A stretch of DNA of 16,000 nt from Prevotellaceae bacterium UBA2744 (lineage in GTDB: Bacteria; Bacteroidota; Bacteroidia; Bacteroidales; Bacteroidaceae), in NCBI GenBank assembly GCA_002353575.1, contig DEJQ01000002.1:52913-68912 (forward strand). The letters are read 5' to 3'. Positions 6,457-14,239 of the stretch are shown piece after piece. The position numbers were made by a program, and so were the translations under genes. The notes under the pieces were generated by a model, which was given only the letters and a program-made list of their open reading frames with translations, did no database searches and was not told where the DNA came from. Numbering within the stretch: the stretch's first letter is position 1; each line of letters opens with the position of its first letter.

Positions 6457-8907
6457 ATCGTATGTGTCAGCAGCCTGCGGCTGTATCGGCGCTAAGAACT
6501 CCACAGTCACCTTTCCACGCTTAGGCATCTTACTGCCCTTTGGCATTACCTGATAGGCTCCGTTGATGGCAACGGGCACTATCGGCACGTTGAGTTCCTT
6601 GCTCAGAATGGCAAACATCTTCTTGAAGTTACCCAGCTGGCCGGTGACGGTACGTGTGCCCTCAGGGAAGATGACGACGTTGTGGCCGCGCTTCAAGACC
6701 TCGCCCAACGTCTGTATGCTCTCTTTCAAGTTGTTCAGGTCAAGCACAACTACGTTGTGGTGACTGGCCATGAACTGTGCAAATCCGCTCTTCACATGGT
6801 CTGCCTTTGCATAGAAAAACGAGTTGTTCACCTGCTTGCGAGTGAGGAACGACGCGATGAAAATACCATCAAAGTAACTTTGGTGATTGGCAGCCATGAT
6901 GTATGGACCGCCGGGGATATTCTCCATTCCGCTACCCTGCAGCGAGAAGTATGACTTGCTGAGCACACGGGCAGCAGATACAATCATATTGGCTGAAGGC
7001 CAAGTCTTCGGCAGACGGGCTGAAGAGGTGTCTTCGTTGAGTATGGCAGCCCAGTCGATACGATCCACTTCGACACGTGTCTTGTAGTTGCTGACATATT
7101 CTGCCAACTGCCCTATAGTGTGGAATGTGGAGATACGCTCGGAATTCATCTTCAGTCCGAAGGTGATTTCGATAAATGCCTGCAGACCGACCATATCGAG
7201 TGAGTCGAGAGTCAGGTCGGTATCAAGGCTGTCAGTAGCATGCACGGCTATGCGTTTCTCCTCCTCAATAAATTTCTTAATGATACGATACTCCTCGAAG
7301 GTCGGTTCGACGGCATCGGTATGTTTCGGTGCTGAATGAGCACCCGATTTGATGAGCTGCGGCAGTTTGTAGCGCTGCAGTTTCTCCATACGGGTGCGGG
7401 GCAATTCACCATGATAGATGTAAACGGAAAGGACGCGCTTGTAGGACTCCGTAGATTGGTTGTACGGCTCGATTACCTCGCGCTTGAGCTGCAGTTCGAG
7501 TTCTTCGTCTGACTTTCCACGCGCCCACAGCTCGTTGGGCACGATGATAGCACAAAGGCGGTCGCCGTCCTGACAGACTCCGACCTCCTTGACCATATCC
7601 TCATAACCCTCTATCTTATATTCTATCTCGACAGGATTGATATTCTTTCCGTTTGAAAGTACGATAATCTCCTTGGTGCGCCCCGTAATGAAAATATGTC
7701 CCTCTGCATCGACATGACCAACATCGCCCGTGTGGATAAAGCCATCGGAGTCGATTACCGCTGCAGTCTCTTCGGGACGGTTATAGTAGCCAAGCATAAG
7801 GTTAGGTCCCTTGGCACAGAGTTCGCCATCCACATATTTTACCTGGACGGAAGGCATTGCCTTTCCTACGGAACCCGGAACGAGTTCGCCAGGACGGGTA
7901 AAGGAAATCACAGGTGCCATCTCAGTCATTCCGTAACCGTCGAGCAAGTCGAGACCCAACGTCTTCATGCCCTCGGCAACTTCCTTCGGCAGAGCTGCAC
8001 CACCATTGACGCAGAACTGCAAGTTGCCGCCAAGCTTCTGATGTACTGCCTTGAAAATCTTGCGTGAGAGCGCGGGGTTATCAGCTTTCTTACATATCCA
8101 AAAGAGCAGACGAGCAATGGGCGAACTGTCGATTTTTGCTTTCACGCCATTGTATATGGTCTGCCACAGACGCGGCACACCGATGATGAGGTGTACGTCG
8201 CCCGTCTGGAGCGTAGCCATGATGTCGGGTCCCGTCATCGACGGACTGATGGTGATGCCTGCGCCATTGAGCATAGGTGCGATGACAGTACCCATGAGCG
8301 GCAGGATGTGGTGAAGCGGCAAGAGTACAAGGCTGCGCACCTGCGGACCATAAACCGGCACCTCCTCAGACACGGCACGTACGTTTGCAAGCATATTGGT
8401 AAAACTGAGCATCACACCCTTTGGAGTGCCTGTGGTACCAGAGGTATAAACAATGAGTCCCATATCGTCAAGATTCTGACAATAGAGTGTTTCGAAACCC
8501 TTAACGAGCGGACTTGACATATCCTCGACAAGCGAAGTCACGGAAGCCATTTCATAGTCGTCGATAATAAGAAGTCGGATGTCGAGACCACTCTGCTGAA
8601 CAGCCTTACGCATCACGTCGGCCTTACTCTTTGAAGCCCAGACGAATTCAGGAGTACAGTCACGAAGAATATACTCAACATCGCTTACCGTTGACATTAC
8701 GTCAACAGGAACAGGTACACCTCCAGCAAGCCATGTGGCATAGAGAGCATACACCCAGCCCTCCCGGTTCTCACTGAAAATGACGGCCTTCGTTCCCCTA
8801 CCCTGTTTTACAGCATCGGCGAAAGACTGTATGCGGGCAAACATCTCAGAGAAACTAACTCTGCGCTCACCTGCTATTATAGCTACTCTGTTTAAATCCC
8901 TTATCAT
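6409..8907 (-). CDS. Acyl-activating enzyme / acyl carrier / PlsC acyltransferase fusion protein
   Basis: This 832-residue protein joins three domains. Residues 1-515 are an AMP-forming acyl-CoA/acyl-ACP synthetase: P-loop YTSGTTGTPKG (154-164), DGYGMTE (323-329), HTGDVG (392-397), GRTKEIIVLSNGKNINP (409-425), and the A10-like RTRMEKLQR with likely catalytic Lys509. Residues about 538-608 are a phosphopantetheine carrier domain; Ser569 in DLTLDSLDMV is the expected attachment site. Residues about 640-832 are a PlsC/LPLAT acyltransferase with NHQSYFD (His675, Asp680) and FPEGTR (747-752). A fatty acid could be adenylated, loaded on the built-in carrier and passed to a lyso-phospholipid or other acceptor. 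This recalls E. coli Aas, which has the reverse order and no carrier domain. No membrane segment is obvious. All motifs are intact. The acyl acceptor is unknown; the domain calls are firm. Confidence 0.9.
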   Translation of the reverse strand: MIRDLNRVAIIAGERRVSFSEMFARIQSFADAVKQGRGTKAVIFSENREGWVYALYATWLAGGVPVPVDVMSTVSDVEYILRDCTPEFVWASKSKADVMRKAVQQSGLDIRLLIIDDYEMASVTSLVEDMSSPLVKGFETLYCQNLDDMGLIVYTSGTTGTPKGVMLSFTNMLANVRAVSEEVPVYGPQVRSLVLLPLHHILPLMGTVIAPMLNGAGITISPSMTGPDIMATLQTGDVHLIIGVPRLWQTIYNGVKAKIDSSPIARLLFWICKKADNPALSRKIFKAVHQKLGGNLQFCVNGGAALPKEVAEGMKTLGLDLLDGYGMTEMAPVISFTRPGELVPGSVGKAMPSVQVKYVDGELCAKGPNLMLGYYNRPEETAAVIDSDGFIHTGDVGHVDAEGHIFITGRTKEIIVLSNGKNINPVEIEYKIEGYEDMVKEVGVCQDGDRLCAIIVPNELWARGKSDEELELQLKREVIEPYNQSTESYKRVLSVYIYHGELPRTRMEKLQRYKLPQLIKSGAHSAPKHTDAVEPTFEEYRIIKKFIEEEKRIAVHATDSLDTDLTLDSLDMVGLQAFIEITFGLKMNSERISTFHTIGQLAEYVSNYKTRVEVDRIDWAAILNEDTSSARLPKTWPSANMIVSAARVLSKSYFSLQGSGMENIPGGPYIMAANHQSYFDGIFIASFLTRKQVNNSFFYAKADHVKSGFAQFMASHHNVVVLDLNNLKESIQTLGEVLKRGHNVVIFPEGTRTVTGQLGNFKKMFAILSKELNVPIVPVAINGAYQVMPKGSKMPKRGKVTVEFLAPIQPQAADTYDSLADKVRDTIAAVLH

Positions 8908-8929
8908 AACGATTTTGAATATTTTGGCG

Positions 8930-8937
8930 CGAAGGTA
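8930..8937 (-). promoter_or_regulatory. Candidate -7 promoter element for the acyltransferase fusion gene
   Basis: On the reverse strand this reads TACCTTCG, one mismatch from TAnnTTTG, 22 bases before the ATG. No clear -33 TTTG is seen upstream. It lies back to back with the forward promoter at 8985-8992 in the 114-bp divergent region. Confidence 0.4.
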
Positions 8938-8984
8938 CGAATATATTTTCAGATACTTTCACATTTTATTTAAAACATTTTTTC

Positions 8985-8992
8985 TACATTTG
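8985..8992 (+). promoter_or_regulatory. Putative promoter (-7 element) for the DUF2007/Sel1 gene pair
   Basis: TACATTTG is a perfect TAnnTTTG element 29 bases before the ATG at 9022. The -33 region is T-rich but has no exact TTTG. Confidence 0.55.
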
Positions 8993-9021
8993 CGTTCTAA
9001 ACCATAAAAGGAGCACAGAAA

Positions 9022-9240
9022 ATGAGAACTGTAAGACTCACAACCTGTAACACTTCGTTCGAGGCTCACCTTCTGAAAACAGCTCTGGAAGCCAAGGGAA
9101 TCCCCTCAGCCCTGCACAACGAAAACATGACCAACCTGTACGGCGGCCTCATCTCTGCATTCACAGGCGTGGACATCTTCGTGTATGAAGGCGATCTGGA
9201 ACGCGCAAAGCAGATTATTAACCAAACCGATAACCAATAA
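9022..9240 (+). CDS. DUF2007 domain-containing small protein
   Basis: The 72-residue protein fits the DUF2007 family (putative signal-transducing proteins), which forms a small alpha/beta fold sometimes seen as a domain next to other modules. Visible pattern: SFEAHLLKTALEAKGIPS (12-29), a loop with NENMTNLYGG (33-42), then GVDIFVYEGDLERAKQII, the usual end where a strand is followed by a helix beginning D-L-E-R-A. It has no signal peptide and should be cytoplasmic. It has the clearest Shine-Dalgarno site in the window (AAGGAG at 9008-9013, eight bases before the ATG), uncommon in this phylum. A 12-bp gap leads to the Sel1-repeat gene, suggesting an operon. The biological role of the family is not established. 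Confidence 0.8.
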   Translation: MRTVRLTTCNTSFEAHLLKTALEAKGIPSALHNENMTNLYGGLISAFTGVDIFVYEGDLERAKQIINQTDNQ

Positions 9241-9252
9241 CCGAAAAAAGCT

Positions 9253-9717
9253 ATGAAAAAAATGATGACACTGCTGCTGTCTGTCATGCTTAGCACAGTA
9301 GCTTTAGCACAGAAAGCAGAAAAATTGTATGATGAAGGCAAAGCCCTGTACGACAAAGAGAAATACACCGAGGCAATAGCAAAACTGAAGCCGGCTGCCG
9401 AACAGGGACACAAGAAGGCTCAATATCGCATGGGGCGAATCTACCAAAAGGGATACGGAGTCGCAAAAGACCATGCAAAGGCTGTGTATTGGTATGAGAA
9501 AGCCGCTGCTCAGGGACATGCGAAATCGCTTTACCGCTTGGGCAAGTGCTATATGAAAGCCAAAGGAGTGAAGGAAGACAAGGCAAAGGCAAAGGAACTC
9601 CTTCTTAAGGCAGTAAACGATAAGGAACATGGAAAGGACATCCTATCAGACATCAAGCAAGACGCGAAGAGCGGCGATGACGATGCAAAAGAGATACTGA
9701 AACTAATAGGCAAATAA
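9253..9717 (+). CDS. Secreted Sel1-like repeat protein
   Basis: The 154-residue protein has a signal peptide (MKKMMTLLLSVMLSTVALAQ, cleavage probably after Ala19 or Gln20) and so acts in the periplasm or outside. The mature part is a helical solenoid: a first TPR-like helix pair (21-52), then two Sel1 repeats at about 53-88 (AQYRMGRIYQKGYGVAKDHA, followed by YWYEKAAAQG) and 89-121 (SLYRLGKCYMKAKGVKED, then AKELLLKAV), followed by a charged helical tail. Such repeats bind other proteins; no catalytic motif is present. It is second after the DUF2007 gene with a 12-bp gap and no strong Shine-Dalgarno site, and is followed directly by a strong terminator, so the two genes form a unit. The partner is unknown. 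Confidence 0.85.
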   Translation: MKKMMTLLLSVMLSTVALAQKAEKLYDEGKALYDKEKYTEAIAKLKPAAEQGHKKAQYRMGRIYQKGYGVAKDHAKAVYWYEKAAAQGHAKSLYRLGKCYMKAKGVKEDKAKAKELLLKAVNDKEHGKDILSDIKQDAKSGDDDAKEILKLIGK

Positions 9718-9724
9718 GAAAAGG

Positions 9725-9762
9725 TGCAAAAATGGTAGTTTTCTGCTATTTTTGCATTTTTT
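9725..9762 (+). terminator. Strong intrinsic terminator after the Sel1-repeat gene
   Basis: A 14-bp stem (9725-9738 with 9743-9756, two G-U pairs) closes a TTTT loop and is followed by six T residues. It starts eight bases after the stop codon and isolates the DUF2007/Sel1 unit from ppdK. Confidence 0.85.
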
Positions 9763-9772
9763 CTACCTACAA

Positions 9773-9804
9773 TTTGGAATATACAATTAAAAAAACTACT
9801 TTTG
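9773..9804 (+). promoter_or_regulatory. Near-consensus promoter of ppdK
   Basis: TTTG at 9773-9776, a 20-bp spacer, and TACTTTTG at 9797-9804 match both boxes of the Bacteroidetes primary sigma promoter. Transcription would start around 9811, giving an A/T-rich leader of about 70 nt before the ATG at 9880. This fits a strongly expressed gene. Confidence 0.75.
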
Positions 9805-9879
9805 TCATCGTATTTTGAATCCAATATTTCGAAAAGCAAATATTTCTACAAATAACCTTATTAATAAAATTATTAGATT

Positions 9880-12600
9880 ATGGCTCAAAAAAGAGTTTAC
9901 ACCTTCGGTAACGGACAGGCTGAAGGTAACGCTTCAATGCGAGAAGCACTTGGTGGCAAGGGAGCAAACCTTGCCGAAATGAACCTTATCGGTGTACCAG
10001 TACCTCCAGGTTTTACAATCACAACAGACTGTTGTAATGAATATTACAAAGTAGGAGAAGAGAAAATCAAGGAACTCCTGCAGGACGAAGTGAACGCTGC
10101 TGTCAAGCACACTGAAGCACTTATGAACTGCAAATTCGGTGACGTAAAGAACCCGTTGCTCGTCAGCGTTCGTTCTGGTGCTCGTGCATCAATGCCTGGT
10201 ATGATGGATACAATCCTCAACCTCGGACTTAACGATGAAGTTGCCGAGGGTATGGTCCAGAAGACAAACAACCCACACTTCGTTTACGATTCATATCGCC
10301 GTTTCGTACAGATGTATGGTGACGTCGTTATGGGTCTTAAGCCAGTAAACAAGGAAGATATCGACCCATTCGAGGAAATCATCGAAAAGGTTAAGGAAGA
10401 ACAAGGCGTAACCCTGGACAAGGACCTCTCTGTAGAGTCTCTGAAGAAACTCGTTCAGCTCTTCAAGGCTGCTATCAAGGAGCGCACAGGACAGGAGTTC
10501 CCAACAGACCCAATCGTACAGCTTTGGGGAGCAATCTGCGCTGTATTCCGCAGCTGGATGAACGAACGCGCAATCCTGTATCGTAAGATGGAAGGTATTC
10601 CTGACGAATGGGGTACTGCCGTAAGTGTCATGGCAATGGTATTCGGTAACATGGGCGACACAAGTGCTACCGGTGTTTGCTTCTCACGCGACGCAGGTAA
10701 CGGTGAAAACCTCTTCAATGGTGAATACCTTATCAATGCACAGGGTGAGGACGTTGTAGCCGGAATCCGCACTCCACAGCAGATTACCAAGATTGGTTCT
10801 CAGCGCTGGGCAGAGCGTGCAGGCATCTCTGAAGAAGAACGTGCTTCCAAGTACCCATCTATGGAAGAAGCTATGCCGAAACTCTACGCAGAACTGAACT
10901 CTATTCAGGATAAGCTCGAAAAGCACTATAAGGACATGCAGGATATGGAGTTCACCGTACAGGAAGGCAAACTCTGGTTCCTCCAGACTCGTAATGGTAA
11001 GCGCACAGGTACAGCAATGGTTAAAATTGCTATGGATCTCGTACGCGAAGGACTCATCGACGAGAAGACAGCTATCACTCGCTGCGAGCCACAGAAACTC
11101 GACGAACTCCTCCACCCTGTATTCGACAAGGATGCCCTGAAGAAGGCTAAGGTCATCACTCAGGGTCTGCCAGCTTCTCCAGGCGCAGCTTGCGGTCAGA
11201 TTGTCTTCCACGCTGACGATGCTCAGGAATGGCATTCAAATGGTCACAGGGTTATCATGGTTCGTATCGAGACAAGTCCAGAAGACCTCGCAGGTATGGC
11301 TTCAGCAGAAGGAATCCTCACAGCACGTGGCGGTATGACTTCTCACGCTGCCGTTGTAGCTCGTGGTATGGGTAAGTGCTGTGTATCAGGTGCAGGTGCT
11401 ATCTCTGTTGACTACAAGACCAAGACTGTTGAAATTGAAGGTGTAGTTTACAAAGAAGGTGACTACATCTCTCTGAACGGTACCACAGGTCAGGTTTATG
11501 CCGGTGAAGTTCCAACTAAGGCTGCCGAACTCTCTGGTGACTTCAAGGCTCTCATGGATCTTTGCGACAAATATACAAAACTGCAGGTACGCACAAACGC
11601 AGATACTCCACACGATGCAGAAGTTGCTCGCGCATTCGGTGCTAAGGGTATCGGTCTGACACGTACAGAGCATATGTTCTTCGATGACCAGAAGATTATC
11701 GCTATGCGCGAAATGATTCTGTCAGAGACAGTTGAAGGACGCGAGAAGGCTCTTGCAAAACTCCTTCCATACCAGAAGGCAGACTTCTACGGAATCCTGA
11801 AAGCCATGGACGGACTGCCAGTAAACATCCGTCTGCTCGACCCACCACTCCACGAGTTCGTACCACACGATCAGAAAGGCCAGCAGATTATGGCAAACGA
11901 AATGGGTGTTGACATCAAGGTTATCCAGCAGCGTGTAGCTTCTCTTGCAGAGAACAACCCAATGCTCGGTCATCGTGGTTGCCGTCTGGGTATCACATTC
12001 CCTGAAATCACAGCTATGCAGACTCGCGCCATCCTCGGTGCTGCTTGTCAGCTGAAGAAGGAAGGCTTCGACCCACACCCGGAAATCATGGTTCCACTCA
12101 TCGGTATCCTCTATGAGTTCAAGCAGCAGAAGGAAATCATCCAGAAGGTTGCCAAGGAAGTATTTGCCGAGGAAGGTATCGAAATTCCATTCGAAATCGG
12201 TACTATGATTGAGATTCCACGTGCAGCCCTCACAGCCGACCGTATCGCAACAGAGGCAGAGTACTTCTCATTCGGTACCAACGACCTCACACAGATGACA
12301 TTCGGTTACTCACGTGATGACATCGCATCATTCCTCCCCGTATATCTTGAGAAGAAGATTCTGAAGGTTGACCCATTCCAGGTACTCGACCAGAAGGGTG
12401 TCGGACAGCTCATCAAGATGGCAGTTGAGAAAGGTCGCGCCGTTCGTCCAGGTATGCGTACAGGTATCTGCGGTGAGCACGGAGGTGAACCATCATCTGT
12501 TAAGTTCTGCGCTAAGATAGGCATGAACTACGCTTCTTGTTCTCCATTCCGCGTGCCAATCGCACGCCTCGCCGCCGCGCAGGCAGCTGTCGAGGAATAA
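9880..12600 (+). CDS. ppdK: Pyruvate, phosphate dikinase
   Basis: PPDK interconverts pyruvate, ATP and phosphate with phosphoenolpyruvate, AMP and diphosphate; in anaerobes it works with glycolysis or gluconeogenesis. The 906-residue protein has the N-terminal ATP-grasp region (GGKGANLAEMNLIGVPVPPGF, about 24-44, and MVFGNMGDTSATGVCFSRD), the swivelling phosphohistidine domain with His489 in GGMTSHAAVVARGMG, and the C-terminal PEP/pyruvate barrel with Cys864 in TGICGEHGGEPSS. Thr487, two residues before the catalytic histidine, matches the site that regulatory kinases modify in plant and some bacterial enzymes; no such regulator is in the window. It is somewhat longer than the 874-residue Clostridium symbiosum enzyme. 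Codons such as GGT, CGT, GTT and CTC are favoured far more than in neighbours, a sign of high expression. A promoter lies upstream and a terminator just downstream. Confidence 0.98.
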   Translation: MAQKRVYTFGNGQAEGNASMREALGGKGANLAEMNLIGVPVPPGFTITTDCCNEYYKVGEEKIKELLQDEVNAAVKHTEALMNCKFGDVKNPLLVSVRSGARASMPGMMDTILNLGLNDEVAEGMVQKTNNPHFVYDSYRRFVQMYGDVVMGLKPVNKEDIDPFEEIIEKVKEEQGVTLDKDLSVESLKKLVQLFKAAIKERTGQEFPTDPIVQLWGAICAVFRSWMNERAILYRKMEGIPDEWGTAVSVMAMVFGNMGDTSATGVCFSRDAGNGENLFNGEYLINAQGEDVVAGIRTPQQITKIGSQRWAERAGISEEERASKYPSMEEAMPKLYAELNSIQDKLEKHYKDMQDMEFTVQEGKLWFLQTRNGKRTGTAMVKIAMDLVREGLIDEKTAITRCEPQKLDELLHPVFDKDALKKAKVITQGLPASPGAACGQIVFHADDAQEWHSNGHRVIMVRIETSPEDLAGMASAEGILTARGGMTSHAAVVARGMGKCCVSGAGAISVDYKTKTVEIEGVVYKEGDYISLNGTTGQVYAGEVPTKAAELSGDFKALMDLCDKYTKLQVRTNADTPHDAEVARAFGAKGIGLTRTEHMFFDDQKIIAMREMILSETVEGREKALAKLLPYQKADFYGILKAMDGLPVNIRLLDPPLHEFVPHDQKGQQIMANEMGVDIKVIQQRVASLAENNPMLGHRGCRLGITFPEITAMQTRAILGAACQLKKEGFDPHPEIMVPLIGILYEFKQQKEIIQKVAKEVFAEEGIEIPFEIGTMIEIPRAALTADRIATEAEYFSFGTNDLTQMTFGYSRDDIASFLPVYLEKKILKVDPFQVLDQKGVGQLIKMAVEKGRAVRPGMRTGICGEHGGEPSSVKFCAKIGMNYASCSPFRVPIARLAAAQAAVEE

Positions 12601-12656
12601 ATGCCACTCTGATATAATAAGTAAAGGGACCTGTCCGTTTGGGCAGGTCCTTTTTT
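12576..12656 (+). repeat. ppdK tail and terminator, copy 1 of an imperfect direct repeat
   Basis: The last ppdK codons, the stop and the terminator stem match 15706-15784 at about 68 of 81 positions by hand alignment, starting with 15 identical bases (CGCGCAGGCAGCTGT). The two copies are about 3.13 kb apart in the same orientation. This copy belongs to the intact gene. Confidence 0.8.
12623..12656 (+). terminator. Intrinsic terminator of ppdK
   Basis: The core stem GGACCTG/CAGGTCC (12627-12633 with 12644-12650) is extended on both sides by G-U, C-G and A-T pairs, has a GTTT loop (12637-12640) and six T residues at 12651-12656. It sits 23 bases after the ppdK stop and separates it from the converging AraC gene. 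Confidence 0.9.
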
Positions 12657-12682
12657 GCACTCTAGAGATAAAGATGTCTAAC

Positions 12683-13567
12683 CTATCTCCCCTTCCTATA
12701 CATACTTGGATTAATACCCTTCATCCTTGTGAAGAAACGGGTGAGCGAAGCAGTCTCAGAAAAGTGTAGGCGGACGGCTATATCTGCGATGGGTAGTGAG
12801 GTTTGTTGCAACAGGTAGGAGGCCTCCATGAGGAGCATCTGGTTGATATGGTCGATGACGGTGCGGCCAGAGATGTCGCGGACAATCTGTGAGAGATAGC
12901 GCGGCGTGATGCAGAGTTGTGAGGCATAGAAGGCGACGTCGTGGTGCTCGGTGAAGTGGATGGGCACAAGACGAAGGAAATCGAAAAACAGTTCCTCAAT
13001 GCGTTTGGGGAATCGGCGGTTGCAGATGGTACGTTCCTGGATGGCATTCAGTTCAAGCAGAAAGAGACCGTATGTGGTGCGAAGGCACTCACTGCGGAAA
13101 GGATGGCCAGCCGAGAGGAGATAGCGGCGGATGATGCACATCAGTTCCATGAGGTGGTGGTTGTCTTTTTCCGCAAGAGTCAAGCGCGGCTCACTCAGTT
13201 CTACCACAGGCAGATAGGCGGCACGGATGGCATCGCGCATCGTCGGCGACTCGAAGGCAAAGTCCTTGTCGGCCACAAGGCAGATGCCGCGATAGTCATC
13301 GGAGATATCAATGACGCTTACCACAATCCCTGGAGTATATATAATAAGGTCATCTTTAGTGAAGTGAACCTCGCGACCATTGAATAGCATCGTCATCCAT
13401 CCATGCAGCACGATGGTGTAGCCGTAGGCGGCAATGGTTCCTGGCAACGCATTGGTTTCTACCAAGGAGTTGTGCGCATCAGTATCGATAATCAGCAGTT
13501 TTCCGTCCCAGTCAGGGATGGTGTTGTGGCCGTATTGCCACATCCAGGTGGCTTCTAATCTGAACAT
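12683..13567 (-). CDS. AraC-family transcriptional regulator
   Basis: With the ATG at 13567 the protein has 294 residues. The N-terminal two thirds resemble an AraC-type sensor: a cupin-like beta region (TIAAYGYTIVLHGWMTMLFN, then DDLIIYTPG) and a helical linker. The last 85 or so residues are the DNA-binding double helix-turn-helix: DVAFYASQLCITPRYLSQIV for the first and SLPIADIAVRLHFSETASLT for the second, then FFTRMKGINPSMYRKGR, the typical family end. A longer reading from a TTG at 13606 is unlikely, because that codon lies across the edge of the probable -7 promoter box. It diverges from the bacterioferritin-like gene across a 170-bp region, so it may control that gene, itself or both. 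The effector is unknown. Its end converges on the ppdK terminator. Confidence 0.9.
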   Translation of the reverse strand: MFRLEATWMWQYGHNTIPDWDGKLLIIDTDAHNSLVETNALPGTIAAYGYTIVLHGWMTMLFNGREVHFTKDDLIIYTPGIVVSVIDISDDYRGICLVADKDFAFESPTMRDAIRAAYLPVVELSEPRLTLAEKDNHHLMELMCIIRRYLLSAGHPFRSECLRTTYGLFLLELNAIQERTICNRRFPKRIEELFFDFLRLVPIHFTEHHDVAFYASQLCITPRYLSQIVRDISGRTVIDHINQMLLMEASYLLQQTSLPIADIAVRLHFSETASLTRFFTRMKGINPSMYRKGR

Positions 13568-13595
13568 TTTGCAGTTGACTGATGGTTTGCGAGTG

Positions 13596-13603
13596 CAAAT
13601 ATA
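13596..13603 (-). promoter_or_regulatory. -7 promoter element of the AraC-family gene
   Basis: The reverse strand reads TATATTTG, a perfect TAnnTTTG, 28 bases before the ATG at 13567. No clear TTTG -33 box is seen. The element rules against the TTG start at 13606, which would lie upstream of the transcript start. Confidence 0.5.
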
Positions 13604-13680
13604 CAAAGAAAATGCGACTCATTTCCGTTTCAATCAATTTTTCTTCCTTTTAGGTTTACAATTGTATGAATAATTTTATG

Positions 13681-13688
13681 TAACTTTG
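13681..13688 (+). promoter_or_regulatory. -7 promoter element of the bacterioferritin-like gene
   Basis: TAACTTTG matches TAnnTTTG. Transcription would begin near 13694, so the ATG at 13696 would be almost leaderless, whereas the in-frame ATG at 13738 has a normal A/T-rich leader of about 43 nt. The -33 box is poor. Confidence 0.5.
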
Positions 13689-13737
13689 CCCCTAAATGAT
13701 TATCAAACATAAGTATTCACCTAAAATAAAACAGATT

Positions 13738-14199
13738 ATGACAAAAGAAGAAGCATTGAAGCAGTTTGCCAATCTCGGCGCTGTATGGTTTGGTAACAGT
13801 AAACAACATTTCGCATTCTCAGCATACTGCCGTCTGCAGGGCTGGAACAAGTTGGCTGACAAGTGGAAGGAAGAGGCTGAAGAGGAATGGGACGAGGCAG
13901 AGGAAGTGCTGCAGCGCCTGGTAGAGCTCGGCTGCAAGCCCGCTGACTTGCAGGAAGCCATGAAGACCATAGAGTTCCCGTTCTGCGACGACCCAAAGAA
14001 GCAGATAGAGGGTGACTTCGAGCCTACTGCCATTCAGCAGCTGAGCGAGCTGGCTGCTGCCTTCAACGATGATTACATCACTCAGAAGCTCATTTACAAG
14101 TGGATTGACGGCGAGAAGGAACACATGGCATGGGAAGCTCAGTACCTGAACTACATCGAGAAACTCGGCTACGAGAATTTCCTCACCGCAATGATGTAA
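13738..14199 (+). CDS. Bacterioferritin-like (ferritin superfamily) protein
   Basis: From the ATG at 13738 the protein has 153 residues; a longer reading from 13696 adds 14 residues but would leave almost no leader. The layout is that of a ferritin-like four-helix bundle with the short final helix of bacterioferritin. The C-terminal part, GEKEHMAWEAQYLNYIEKLG (125-144) then YENFL, closely follows the bacterioferritin pattern E-x-x-H-x-x-W, E, I, G, N-x-L. The EAEEEWDEAEEVLQRLVELG segment (46-65) follows helix B. By hand alignment Glu126 and His129 keep the second diiron motif (Glu127/His130 in E. coli). In helix B Glu50 is kept, but the His54 position is Glu53, the haem Met52 position is Trp51, and the Glu18 position looks like an aromatic. 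Iron storage is therefore uncertain. The superfamily call is likely; the alignment of the first half is less sure. Confidence 0.65.
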   Translation: MTKEEALKQFANLGAVWFGNSKQHFAFSAYCRLQGWNKLADKWKEEAEEEWDEAEEVLQRLVELGCKPADLQEAMKTIEFPFCDDPKKQIEGDFEPTAIQQLSELAAAFNDDYITQKLIYKWIDGEKEHMAWEAQYLNYIEKLGYENFLTAMM

Positions 14200-14239
14200 A
14201 ATGCGAGGACGCTTACGACACTTTTAAATTCATCATATT

